A stretch of DNA of 64,000 nt from Colius striatus (Eukaryota > Chordata > Aves > Coliiformes > Coliidae), in assembly GCF_028858725.1 (NCBI RefSeq), contig NC_084759.1:179581770-179645769 (forward strand), written 5' to 3'. Both the position numbers and the translations under genes were made by a program. The notes below the pieces were generated by a model. That model was not told the DNA's origin. It searched no databases and saw nothing but the letters and a program-made list of their open reading frames with translations. Below are positions 52,557 to 64,000 of the stretch, piece by piece (within the stretch, counting starts at the first letter, position 1; every line of letters begins with the position of its first letter).

Positions 52557-54511
52557 AATTTTAGCAGCACTGTAGAAAATGCAGTAACAAAAATGCTGCT
52601 TTAATAAGGTATGCGTGGATATTTGAAGAAGAACTTATCCCTCCAGGTTGAATAGAATTCTGTATAAAAAGAGTGGATAGTGTGCTCTCCCTGCCTCCAA
52701 TTCAGATAAAGGTGGTTATTCCTCTAATCTGGAACCTTTGCAGACATTTCAAGCAATGACAAGGAGATTCCCACAAAAAATTAGGATAAAACAGGGAAAT
52801 TGCCTTATATTTTTTTAGAAAGAATCTTGATTTGGGGAAAGAGAGAGATTTCCACCCTTTCACATTTAAAGATAGGACTAAGGGGTATATCAAATTCCAG
52901 AAATAATGTGGAGAATGGAGGGGAAAACAAGATGCCCAGGATTATGGGATTAATATTTTCCTTAGGGGAAAAATATTTCCTTGAGGGTGTATGAGTATTC
53001 TCTCCATTCATGAAGTTGTTACTAAAATAGCAGTTGCAGTTTGCAACTGCAGCATTCCATAAAAGCACAAATATCAGTAGAAATAACTTAATAATCTAGA
53101 GTAAATATGGTACTTTGAATTGAAATCAAACTTTCGAGGTTATTATTTTAGGAACCTCTTTATGCATAGCCTACTTACAGTTGCAGCAACAGAAATGGAA
53201 ATACTTTTCAATAAAGAGTCTGATGTGCCTGATCACACACTTCAGAGTTAACCTCAACAATTTGTGCTATGATATGGCAACTGTTCTGCTGCAAATAAGA
53301 AAGGAAGAGAACAAACTGGGTAAATCAGTCATCAGAAGGTTATGAAAAGCTACCAGAAAGATTATAGCAGTTTTGGTATGTGCTAGTCAGAGAATTTCTG
53401 GTAAGGATGGAACAGGTCAAATGAATGCCTTCAAAGCACATCATTGCTGAGACTTAAGATTCAGGAAAAAAAGTAGCTTATTATGTCATCACTAGAATTT
53501 TTCAACAGCCAAGGTTATTATAACATCAGGTACATCTCATTCACAATGGTTACTGGAAAATTCCTCCTTTAAATCTTGCAAGCAAGTAGGTGGCAATTCT
53601 GTCTGTCAAAGGAAGGCTGCATTGCTAACAATCTAACCATGTGAACTAAGGCACTACCTTATGAATCTTATTTCTTGACCTAAAAACATTGCGGCTACCA
53701 ACCAAAATGTAGACTGGTGGATTTGAAAGACCGAGAAAATGCTTTCAAGTGTAAAATCAAGATAATTACCTGGAATGTGAACTTGAAGCTCAGAGGGAAA
53801 GAGATCAGTTCAATGGGTGCCCTACTCCCTCTCTCTCTCTTTTTAACAGAATTACCATCTGAAGGATGCAACCAAGGGTTGCTTTCATAATCCACCAGAG
53901 CCTGAACAACAACTTCAGTCTCATAAGGTTGAATCCTCAAAGCTTTTGTTGATGCTGAGAAACATGCATCTCATTTGGGATTATATATTTTGAACATCAA
54001 AAGTGACCCAAAAGAAGACAACATCTCTTAAAGCTTCTACCATTTTATTGAACACTTAATTACTTTCTTTGACTAGTCACATGAGATTATTATCTTATCC
54101 TTAAGACCTCAGGAGGCTGAGGGCAATGTCAAAGACAGTTCATGCTTTGAGGGTCCCAGAGCACAGTGCTCACTTGCTCTGAGTGGTACTTGCTCCCTCA
54201 AGTGGTTTCCTGGGTCAGCAAGACCAGTCACATGAATACTCTGTATGAAAACTAGTTGCACAATTGGGATCAGAGAATTAAGAATAAAAACAAGGAGAAA
54301 TTTGTGGCAAATTTTTTTGTGCTTTGATTCAGTTTCACCAAGAATAGATACACTGCAGCTACCATATTTGATAGGAAGTTTCATTTCACACAGTATTCTT
54401 TTAGGGCGTAAAATAAATGTTTATTGTACTAAATACAACACACTTGACTAAGTGTAGGACACAGGAACCAACATGTGGGTTTCAATTTGTTCTGCATATC
54501 ACTGGAGGGTC
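52557..54511. other. Intergenic sequence upstream of FOXQ2
   Basis: No coding signal seen. A hairpin-capable inverted repeat GCAGTTGC/GCAACTGC lies at 53030-53050 and a CT-rich run near 53820. Distal FOXQ2 control elements could be here, but none can be identified by eye. Confidence 0.55.
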
Positions 54512-54517
54512 TAATCC
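54512..54517 (+). promoter_or_regulatory. TAATCC, OTX/CRX-type core upstream of FOXQ2
   Basis: TAATCC is the core bound by OTX2 and CRX in photoreceptors. It lies about 390 bases before the FOXQ2 start codon. A six-base match is expected often by chance; it is listed only because the family's known role is in cones. Confidence 0.25.
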
Positions 54518-54759
54518 TTTCACAACTCTATCTAGCCACCATCAACTTTTCATTAATCATTATGTTTCAATGGGAAACACTGAAGGGTGTTTTCTTAGAT
54601 TGTAATGAAGTGAGAAGCTAACGTCATGGTCTGTTTATCTTCATACTTAACATACTATAATTATTTAGTATTTTTTTTCGTTCAACTAGGACTTGCACTT
54701 TGACTTTTGTAAATATAGGCAGTTTAGTTCTCATTGTTAAGGGTGTTGACTTAACAGAG

Positions 54760-54766
54760 TATAAAA
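54760..54766 (+). promoter_or_regulatory. TATA box upstream of FOXQ2
   Basis: TATAAAA about 135 bases before the FOXQ2 start codon would place initiation near 54790 and give a 5' UTR of roughly 110 bases. TAATCT follows at 54770-54775. A competing reading exists: CTAAC, a pyrimidine tract and TTCAG at 54805-54822 look like a branch point and 3' splice site, so the coding exon could instead start at 54823 after an upstream non-coding exon. Confidence 0.5.
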
Positions 54767-54900
54767 CAGTAATCTGGGTAGGTGAGAGCAGCACATTTGA
54801 AGTCTAACTTTCGTTTCTTCAGACGACCAATTATTCAACTGACTACTTGCAGTAAAATATCAAGACATTTAAAATAAATGCTAGACTTTGTCCTGCTATA

Positions 54901-55749
54901 ATGACTGAAGACTTTTCTGAAAACAATAAAGGAAGTCTAAACACCTGTACAGCAGCAGAAGAGGAAGGAAAACTGTTTCACACAATTCCACATCGAATTC
55001 TCAGCTCTCCCATACATGCCAAGAAGGGTCTTTCTGTGACTGTGGATGAAGCAAGATTTCTGGAAAAACCACCCCTATCTTACATAGCCTTAATTGCAAA
55101 GGCAATTCTTTCTTCCCCTGCAAATAAACTGAATTTAGCTGCTATCTACAAATATATTGAAGATAATTTTCCTTTCTACAGGAACAAAGGTCGAGGCTGG
55201 AGGAACAGTGTAAGACACAACCTTTCGCTAAATGATTGCTTCATCAAGGTGGGAAGATGTGAGGATGGCAAAGGAAACTACTGGAGTATCCACCCATCAA
55301 ACTTAAATGACTTTCTTCACGGTGACTTCAGGCAACATCGAAGGTCACGAAAGCGAGGGCATCAAAAGCAGCTAGAGCACTGCCTTGCTGTGAATTATTT
55401 CATGCCATGGGGACACTGTCCTTCCTATCCTGCACCGAATTGGCTTTACCAAACACATTATTTTCTGGATCCTTTGTGGAAGATGATGTATGCTGACAGA
55501 CTGCAGCTTATGCATGAATACCAAAAATGGAACGAAAACAGTGATTTAACCATGGGGAAGTTTTCACCTTCACTACAGGCTGATAAACCACACAGCATTT
55601 ATTTGGACTGTTTTTATGGATCTCCTACTACTTCAGTTATGCAGCAGAATATTTTCCTAAATATTCAACAGGCTTTCCCCAATTCTTTTTTCTTCTCTTC
55701 TCAAAAGCAGCAGCAAAGTGAAGCATTCAGATACATCTGTAAGTACTAG
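54901..55749 (+). CDS. FOXQ2: Forkhead transcription factor, FOXQ2-like, intact single-exon frame (282 aa)
   Basis: A sequence-specific DNA-binding nuclear protein. The forkhead domain spans residues about 55-150: it starts EKPPLSYIALIAKAILSS, has recognition helix GWRNSVRHNLSLNDCF (Asn102 and His106 are the usual base contacts), and ends with wing 2 GKGNYWSIHPSNLNDF followed by HGDFRQHRRSRKRG. The combination RNKG.GWRNS, NDCFIK, WSIHP and the GDFR plus basic tail is characteristic of FoxQ2 rather than FOXI, FOXL or FOXQ1. The N-terminus (1-54) is short and acidic. The C-terminus (160-282) is rich in Tyr, Trp, Phe and His. The ATG has A at -3 and there is no other upstream in-frame candidate nearby. 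No internal stop and no sign of splicing. Zebrafish foxq2 specifies SWS2 blue cones; a similar role here is inference from the family. Confidence 0.9.
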   Translation: MTEDFSENNKGSLNTCTAAEEEGKLFHTIPHRILSSPIHAKKGLSVTVDEARFLEKPPLSYIALIAKAILSSPANKLNLAAIYKYIEDNFPFYRNKGRGWRNSVRHNLSLNDCFIKVGRCEDGKGNYWSIHPSNLNDFLHGDFRQHRRSRKRGHQKQLEHCLAVNYFMPWGHCPSYPAPNWLYQTHYFLDPLWKMMYADRLQLMHEYQKWNENSDLTMGKFSPSLQADKPHSIYLDCFYGSPTTSVMQQNIFLNIQQAFPNSFFFSSQKQQQSEAFRYICKY

Positions 55750-56020
55750 AAAATATTTGAAGTGCAATAACTTTGCAGGCAGCTTGGGACTCTGTCAAGA
55801 TACAATGTATTAATATATATTGTACAGTTTTGAACATCCATATATGTTCCAAGATGGCAAAAGAGCTTACTTATGAAAGCCAGTGATCACCAATGATGAT
55901 TACCTTAGTGTATTAGATTTGAAATTATAAGAATGAATACTAGTTTTAATAATTCTACTAGTCAATGACTAGTTTATAGATTACTTGGTATGAGAGTAAA
56001 TCCATTAGCACTGACTGCCC

Positions 56021-56026
56021 AATAAA
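56021..56026 (+). terminator. Poly(A) signal of FOXQ2
   Basis: AATAAA 272 bases after the stop codon, followed within 20 bases by a T/GT-rich stretch as expected of a downstream element. It predicts a short AT-rich 3' UTR. Confidence 0.6.
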
Positions 56027-59000
56027 ATTGTTTTTAAATTGTACTGTGTTAATCAATCACTGTAATACTACTGTTCTATGAGATTCAAATTAATACACAT
56101 GTATGTGTATTTGTAACTATATATTCAAACATGTACACCCATATAATTTACTTTTATATGATATTGAGTAGGAAGCATTAACACATTTTTCCTTTATTGG
56201 TTGTGAATGACTAATTGTCACCTCCCATTCTTTTGAAAATACTGAGTTATTTTACTCAATTTAATACGTTGGTTAGGACCCACTTGGCACTATTAACTCT
56301 GATGCATTGTATCCATCTAAAAATCACTGTACCTTCATACATAATGATGTATCTTCAGATGCTAAGTGGATACTTGCTTCTGTTTGAAAAAAAGTTGAGA
56401 TGAATAAATATTCCAAGTGAAATAGTATTGCAATATTATCATTAAAATGTTTTTTAGTTCAAATTTTGTTCTTAAATGCGTGGTCACATATTAATTAACC
56501 TAATTAAATGATTATTTCACGACAGCATGACTAATTACGAGTTTACTACTATTTGGGTATAATGAAATTAAGAAATTTTCATTTTTCAGATGTCACCTAC
56601 ACAACATTTCTTAAGCTTACATCCATACTTTTAGTTTATATAGTCTTATGTACATATATGGTTGCTTGCATAGCTAAAGGCTATACCATGATATAAAGTA
56701 CTCAAATATAGTTTTTAAATGGGATTTCCTATCCAGCAAACTCATTGTAACAGGAGCTTTGGATTAGGAAAGGATCACAAGCATTACAGTGAAAACACCC
56801 AGTTAAGTTAGACACTTTCAGAAAAACTTACTTTGAAATATTTTCTCACTGAAAATGTATATTTGAGTAGTAAAACCCTAAAGACTCTGCTATGCCTTAG
56901 TCATGAAGAGCCTTAACATGCAGACAAAACTTGAGACTTGGACTAAGATGAGGGAAGATGGGATTTGTGGCTGAATGAATGGGGAGACTGGGATGAGGAA
57001 ACGATGGAGATAACTGGGATTAGGACAAGGACCTTAGACATGCTGAGGCAGGAGCTGTGAGAAGCCCGAGGAATACAAACTGTGAATGCCAGACAATAAT
57101 AAACAGATGAGAATGAAAGCTAGTGATAAGTATAGTCAAGGGCAGATTTGAAGAGTACCAGGTAGGAAAAGTCTCTGCTATAGTTTATGTACTAGAAAGC
57201 CTGAGACGGAATTTAGTACACACATTCTTTAGCTGTCAGCAAATTACTTTGAAATTATACAAGACAAGCAGCTACTCCTGTTTGTTCTCATTGGTTCCAT
57301 TACCTGGCAAAAGCTTGTGAAGTGCACCTAAGGATACTCCTGGAAGGACACAAAGCCACTTGACTTCATCTTCCCTGCTAAATAAGAGCTGGAGGAGGGC
57401 AGTAAGTATTTAACATGGCACATTTTTGAGCTACTGTGACCTATCGTTGAACAAGACATACTTTAAGTCTGGAATAACCATTTTAAGTTTGCTCTGGAGA
57501 AAGAATTGCATGCTACCAAATTAGTGATGGTGGTGGAAACGTGGCATGTATTAAACTATATGCATACTTCCAGATCTTCATCAGGGTTTCCTGTGGGAAG
57601 GCAATAAAAGGAGTTCACACAAAGGGGGAGACATTGTTCTTCTCAGATGTTCAGATTTTATTTAAAGACCACTTTGAAATAGTTTTCATAGCACTAGTGA
57701 TACACATACTATAGCCTGAGAACTCTCATTTTAAGTATTTCTGGTCTGATTATGTAGCTGTCAGTATGGGTATCCTTATGGGTTTTTTCAATGAGTTTTA
57801 ACTTTCTGTTTGATTGTATAGCACCTGCACGCTGCAGTGGAAGAGGATTCTTTTCATATAATGAGTAACTATTTCTTTTGCCCTCATTGTTCAGTAGGTA
57901 TCTCTAGCTTTCTTGCTGTGCATAGTTCAAACACTGCTCTGAGAACAAAATTACTGCATGCATATTTTGTTATCCTTGAAAGTTACAGTATAATTTACTT
58001 TCAAAATATCCTGAGATATGAGGCACATCTTGAAATGTAGGCTCAAAGAAACTGAGGTCAAATATGCACACTCGCTTTGGGCATCCCATTTGTGAAATTA
58101 TTGTGTAACATTTTATGCACTCAAAGCCCAGATCCCATTGCCCTGGCTTTCAAATCTGAGTGTTCAGAATATTTGTAATGATTGTGAGCAACAAGGAAAC
58201 TAGTGACCATCTATTAAAAGTTTGATTCCATTAACTTGTCCCGAAATACTGTAGTAGGTGAAAGAGAGGAATCCATCTCTCCAAGGCAAACTGCAATGGT
58301 CGTAACACAGACAAACTTTTTCTTCCTGTAATCCCCAACCAACTTTGCTAAATACCTTCCAACTTCTGTGATACAACTGAGTAGTTCTTCATTACTCAAT
58401 TCTAATTAATCTACAAAACAGATCTACTTTGGATATTAAATAAGATGAAGGGAAAATAGACTTTTTCATATAATTAAAGGTAATATTGTAATGCATTCAA
58501 CTAAGGTAAAGGCTAAGTTAGCCATGCGCAATTTAGACACTATGCCATTTTTCCCCCTAGCTTCTGAGAGCTCAACATTGTAATCTTAATAATGTTTTTC
58601 TCCACAGCTGAAGGAGTAGGTTTAATGTGTCATTTTGTGATGAAAATGTCAAAGTATTAATTTGCAAGCAACTTCAAGTAAAAATTTAAGAGCAATAAGA
58701 AACGTCTTGAGTTGTGTATTCTACCTGAATGCCAAACTTCAATATCCACTTAGCATATAAAAAATAAATAATTTTCTGTTCTTGAAATACCACCTTACAA
58801 TTAGAGAGGACAGTAAGTTTCTGATACACGAAATTACCATTTAATGAAAAGATAGTAAGATTCTTGAAAATTAAATGGATGAATTACATCCTTGTATGGG
58901 AATGGCTGAGGCAGTATATGTGGTGTTAACAGGCTTCCTTATAAATAAAATCAACAATTATAAATGCTGAATTTCAGAAAATCAGAGAGGAACACACTAT

Positions 59001-60670
59001 CCAAAAACTGTGTGTTGATAACTTCAGCTTTTTCCAGATGAAATGCATTACTGGGGTTGATAAAAACGTTAGGAAATCAGAATCTCAGCATTATCACCAT
59101 TATCACCTCTGTTCCCCCCATGAATAAGACAGAGGTCATCTTTTTACAGCAGATCTACTTTGGAAGTACACAGATGAAATGCCAGCCTATGACATAAATA
59201 GCTGGAATGGAGGTCACGTACACTCTCATAAATAAATACTGCCAATTGCTCTGCTCTTCTTTTTGCACTAAATGAAATTACTTCTGCATAATGAAATTAT
59301 GTTTGAATCATACATTTCTTAGCACTTTCAATGAACTATATCCTAATGGTGAGCAATAAGAGATTAGGCCTGAATGTGAGAACCTTTTTGCAACATTTTA
59401 CAGGTAATAATTTTAAGCCAGATAATAAGGTTGCCTTTGCAGTTGACCTCCACCTGTTTATACAAATATTTATACTAAAATTTCAGTAACATATCTCACC
59501 CTATAAAGCCCTTCTGATACATTTGCTGCCCAGAAAAACTGCTGACTCTGAGACTTGTCTTCTTGCATATTGAAAATAAGCACTTTCCAGAGGCACAAAT
59601 AAGAACTTTCTAGAAAAAGAAGCCTCCAAACTGTATAGCTACTCAAACTTATGCACACTAATTTATGGCCATCCAACAATTATCCATTTTTTTTACCCCC
59701 TGCAACAGGTCATGGAAAACAAATCAAGCACAAATATAAATTCCAGTATGGTAAGGCTTGTGTATGTAGATGCATGAGGATATATCAGATTTGGCCTGTA
59801 CTGACACCATGAGTGAAAAAAAGAAGAAAAAAAAGAATGCTTAAAGGCTTTTTGAGAGTTGGTGTAATTGGAAATGAGATCATGAAAACGAAAGTGCCCC
59901 AATCACACAGGACGAATAGAACATCACTATAGGACACATCTATGTCTGACTGACAGAATGTGCCCTCCTATATCTAAACTTTTGAATACCTTTAAAGTGT
60001 AATTTTAACCAGGACCTTCTCAGGTTTGTATTGGCTGGCCTGATCTATATTATATGCCAAGCAGTGATAATTACTGACAAATATAATTCCATTTGTGTTA
60101 GTAAGATGTAGTGTCATGCCAAAGAGATCAAGTGGATATGGGTCAAACATGGGTCAATTTTTGCATCATACCCAAGTTTCGAACCTTTTTGCCAACACAG
60201 ACTCCTGATGAGGTGCACCCAAGCAGCTGAGAAATACCCTGGAAGGACTACCTCAAATGGCTGAAAGCTACTGTAGCACCCCTGTATCACCTTGCCTCAA
60301 CAGCACTTTGGCACAGAGGAAAAACAGAGAAAGAAGCTGGAGGTCTGATTCTCCTGTGATCTTTAAGGTTGTTTTAGTCCGTGTTGACACTATGTTTAGG
60401 TAGTAAATTGTATATAACGTCTATGAATGGCTCCTATGTATCTTACCTTTTCCCAACACAACGGAGGACACAGCTAGCTGCATTAATTATTTCATCTTCT
60501 CTTCCTCCTCCTCCCGCAGTGTTTACTCTGTCCTTTTGCATCTGCATTCACTTTGCTGTCTTCCAGTTCCAATCTGAATTTCCACTTCATGTTTTCCTGC
60601 AGTCTTACTCCATGAATCTCTTTTTTACAGGCCTGACCAATACTGTCAAAGAAGAATCCTGGATCCCAAC

Positions 60671-60732
60671 AAATAAAATAAAATAAAACTTTAATAATTT
60701 TTTTAAACTTTTAAAATAAAATAAAACTTTAA
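60671..60732 (+). repeat. A-rich (TAAAA)n direct repeat
   Basis: TAAAATAAAACTTTAA occurs twice within 62 bases, each preceded by further TAAAA units. Low-complexity sequence. Confidence 0.8.
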
Positions 60733-61381
60733 CAACTAATGTAAGAACAATGTACAAAGATGACATAGGGCTTGATTCTGATTCTACCAACAACCATGAA
60801 AACAAGAATTTTTTTAAAGTTACATTTAGAATCTTTTGAAATTTGATATTTCATTGGAAGCAACAGGGCACGCAGACTTTATTTCTATCGTAAGACCATA
60901 CTGTACTAATCTTCCTGTGCATCCAACAGATTTCTCAGTATAATCTGTACTAGACTTGACTCAACATAATAACTCAGCAAGCAAAGTCTCTCAGCAAGCA
61001 AAAAGAATTCCTCCTAGCAAGTTCTTGTCTTCAGATAGAGCTGTCAGCTATTTGAAATCCCTTCGGCGCTTTCAACATATAGTAATTTTATTTAACTGTT
61101 TTAATATTAATACTGTGCTTTCAGCACATCTGGCTTACCTACTTGTGCCTTTTTGAAGACAGTGTGTGGCTTACACTACACTTGTGAAGTGTTAGTGCAT
61201 ATAAGGTCTGATATGTCTAGAACTCAGAAGGCACATCTGATCAGGCAGAAACAAGACAAAGTCCCAGGACTGAGGGATTTTTAAATGGTTGGCTCTCTCC
61301 AAGTGAAGGAGTAGAAAAAGTAATGGGGGAATCCTCAGCACCAGGAAAAAACACTGTAAAAAATTGAACTTGTAGTGAAAA

Positions 61382-61426
61382 ATAGCCTGAGAATGGACTT
61401 CTTTTAGAAATATAGCCTGAGAATGG
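61382..61426 (+). repeat. Short duplicated 15-mer, 30 bp period
   Basis: ATAGCCTGAGAATGG is present at 61382-61396 and again at 61412-61426. Confidence 0.85.
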
Positions 61427-64000
61427 TCCATTTTTGGTTTTGTTTGGGAGAAGGAGATATTTGCCTTTTCAAGCAGCAACTTGCCACAGAACGGATTTCC
61501 CACTTTCGTTAGTAAGAAAAAAACCCATTAATCTATCTGGTAGGAATGTGTTTTTATGCTTCCATTCTGTCCAAATGGGTGACAAAAGACCTTTAGTAAA
61601 GACACAGCACAATAAAGCCAGATTAAATTATTTTGCAACTAGAAAGGGAAAGGAATAGAGGGCTAACTAACTTTCAACAGAAGCTGCAGCTCTTGAATGT
61701 CATGCAGGGCTGTGACGTTGAAGACTTCTGATCCTCAGTACTCTCCCCCATGCTGGCCTTCATTAGGAAAGCCCAGCTCCACATACTTAGTAGGGCATAG
61801 TTCCACTTCGAAATATCTACTGTAGGGATATATCAATTTTTGGACATGAGAAATAGGAATTGCACCCTAAATAAAGCGATTTAACGTGTACTTCAAATGG
61901 TTTGCTGTTGTATAAGCTAATGCCATGTCAAGTCTAACAGGACGTAACTAGTGTTACCACATTCTGTTCTAAGCTATTCAAATGCTCCAGTCTTCTAGTG
62001 TTCATGTTGACAGATATATATGTATTCCTTTACTGTAAATAGATTAGACTTAGCCATATGTGCTCAGACTAGAATTACTAACAACAGAATATTAAACTAC
62101 ATCCTAAAGAAAAAATTTAAGATAAAAATATATAATTAGAATACTGTTTTGTTTCAAAACCCAGTCCTAAATGTGGAGACTGTAAAAGGAATTTGAGAAA
62201 AGCCTGGAGACACTCTGAAATAGATTTTGTCTGACAAGACCTTCTAAAAAAAGGTTGTGAAAGTATTTTTTATAGAAAATATACATAAACTGAACTCTGT
62301 AATCCAGAATTTACAGTGTTAAGAAACCAACGTTGCACATGAACTGAACTATTAGTATATTTTCAGTACAAGACATTTTAAACAGCTCAATAATAAATTG
62401 TTGAATTGTTTATCTAATATAGAAATGTTCACAGACATTGCAGTATGTGTGTGGGGGGCCGGGAGTGCATGTAAGCACCTGTGCACATTTATGAATTCTC
62501 AGAATCTCATCCTGAAGTGGTTTATAACTGTGCAACAAGTTGAACAACTTTATATAGGAAGTAAAACTGCCGTAAAAGGCAAATAAATGCTGCACCAGTA
62601 TTAATAGAGAGTATATTCATTGCGTACACTGCTCCTCATATTCATAAAAGAGAAGCTAGACAGGTGGAGATAATTATCCCGTTATTTTAGCAATATCATC
62701 CCAAAGACAAGATTAAAAACTGTAATTCTACTTAATCCCTGTAGCCTGCAACACCAACAAAGAAAAAAGGTAATGAGAATACAACTCACAAAGCAGAAGT
62801 AAAAATAATGTCATAAAGAATGCTCCATCAGTTAAAACCTCTAGATGTATATCTGATTGCTGCTGACGGAGAAATCATTGTATAAAACATCAAGCACAGG
62901 GTTCACAGAACAATTCTGAAATGCAAAGCAACAAATTAAACAGCACACAGTAAGAGTCAGAATCAATCAGGACCAAATTTATGTCATGCTTGAAAGCCTT
63001 ACTAGAATTCATACAGCAATGCTTCAGTTAGTAGATCTTTTGTTAATTGAGATACAACAATACATACCAAAATTTAGTAAGAAATGGCAGATGTGCTACT
63101 AGCTGATAATTACTTTGCAAATCTGAATCAAATAATAGCTTTCTAACAATTAGAGTAATCATAGTAATTTTAAGGGTGGAGAGAACAAGGATGATATCAA
63201 GTTTGCAATATAAAAAACTGGAATTAATACTTGAATAATCTCCATCATTAATCAAGAAATAAATCCATCTTGCAAGTGGATTTCTTGAGAGCAGTTAATA
63301 ACTGCCATCACACTTTCCAGAGCCTGCAATCCAAATATAGATAGAAGAATGACTGATATTAGTTGTCTGAAAGAGACAATTCCCTTCTGAATATCACCAG
63401 AGCATGTGACCTGTATAATATGAAGTTTTGAAGTTAAATGATCTTATAAGGAAATAATTCAGCAGCCTGCTTGATGACTACCGTGCACCACAAGTATAGA
63501 GACTTCAGTAAGCCTACTGTACCTTAAAGCTAAGAAAAAAAAAGTGGTGCGTTTTTTGGGGTGTGTATTTATTTAAATAAAAAATAAAAATTTGGTTTCT
63601 AACAACTTCAAAGCATTTAACTCTATTCCTAGGATCTCAAAAATATTTGAACCTTGTTTTAGGGGAACATGCAGCACCCAACAGGTCATGGGATATTTCC
63701 CAGGTATGCAGATCTTCCTGCTGAAGTTATTCCTCTCTGTTTCTCAGAGCTGTGTAACTCAGTCAGTAAGAGCATGACTAGATATTATATGTTCTATAGC
63801 CCAGTGCCAAGGGCCAACTTCCTGCAAGGAGAGAAGTCTGAGATGTAGTCCATGCTGTAGCATATCTTTTACTATTACTCTAAATACATAGTGGGGTCAG
63901 GGTCAGCAGAAGAGATCTCTGCCTCTCAAAGGAGTTTCATAAACCTACAGAGAGGGGTTCTCACTATTTCTTCTCCTTTTTCCAAGTCTCTTTCCTCTTT

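Larger units (their letters stand above)
56027..64000. other. Non-coding flank beyond FOXQ2, no gene recognised
   Basis: Open frames are short and unsupported. The stretch 56455-56580 is notably rich in TAAT cores. In human the next gene in this direction is FOXP2, but no FOXP2 exon is recognisable here. Confidence 0.6.

Noticed and set aside
1-64000. CRISPR arrays, bacterial operons, tRNA or rRNA genes
   Set aside because: No regularly spaced identical repeats, no cloverleaf-like A/B box arrangement and no rRNA sequence were noticed; the window is vertebrate nuclear DNA.

Overview
This 64 kb window looks like avian nuclear DNA. It is AT-rich and gene-poor, with very long non-coding stretches. 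It carries several 3'-terminal fragments of CR1 LINEs, one roughly 950 bp solo LTR of a bird ERVL-like type, and two protein-coding genes of clear vertebrate ancestry. No database search was run. The species cannot be named from the sequence; 'bird' rests on the CR1 and LTR types and on the protein similarities.

Layout. Bases 1-20 kb are non-coding flank beyond the 3' end of PPP1R3A, with two CR1 3' ends (9.35 and 13.1 kb), one much older CR1 tail (10.35 kb) and two pairs of diverged direct repeats (0.6/1.2 kb and 11.7/12.2 kb). Bases 21.0-47.55 kb hold PPP1R3A on the minus strand, the muscle glycogen-targeting subunit of protein phosphatase 1. Four coding exons were joined by hand with consistent GT/AG sites and phases (46761-47554, 26003-26061, 25759-25895, 21003-23531), giving an intact 1172-residue frame. 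Its 20.7 kb intron 1 contains a CR1, older repeat debris and a unique-looking stretch at about 34.8-35.5 kb that may be a conserved element. Just upstream of the start codon are a MEF2-type site and E-boxes, which fits a muscle gene. Bases 48.6-49.6 kb are the solo LTR and 52.06-52.56 kb another CR1. Bases 54.9-55.75 kb hold a single-exon forkhead gene on the plus strand, with a TATA box upstream and a poly(A) signal downstream. Bases 56-64 kb contain no recognisable gene.

The most interesting item is the forkhead gene. Its DNA-binding domain and the basic tail after it look like FOXQ2, an ancient forkhead class absent from the human genome but known from invertebrates and fish. In zebrafish it specifies blue (SWS2) cones. 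Here it is an intact 282-codon frame, head-to-head with PPP1R3A (about 7.3 kb between start codons). In human, FOXP2 is the neighbour on that side of PPP1R3A, so FOXQ2 would sit in the PPP1R3A-FOXP2 interval. The two genes show no functional link: one acts in muscle glycogen metabolism and the other is a predicted transcription factor.
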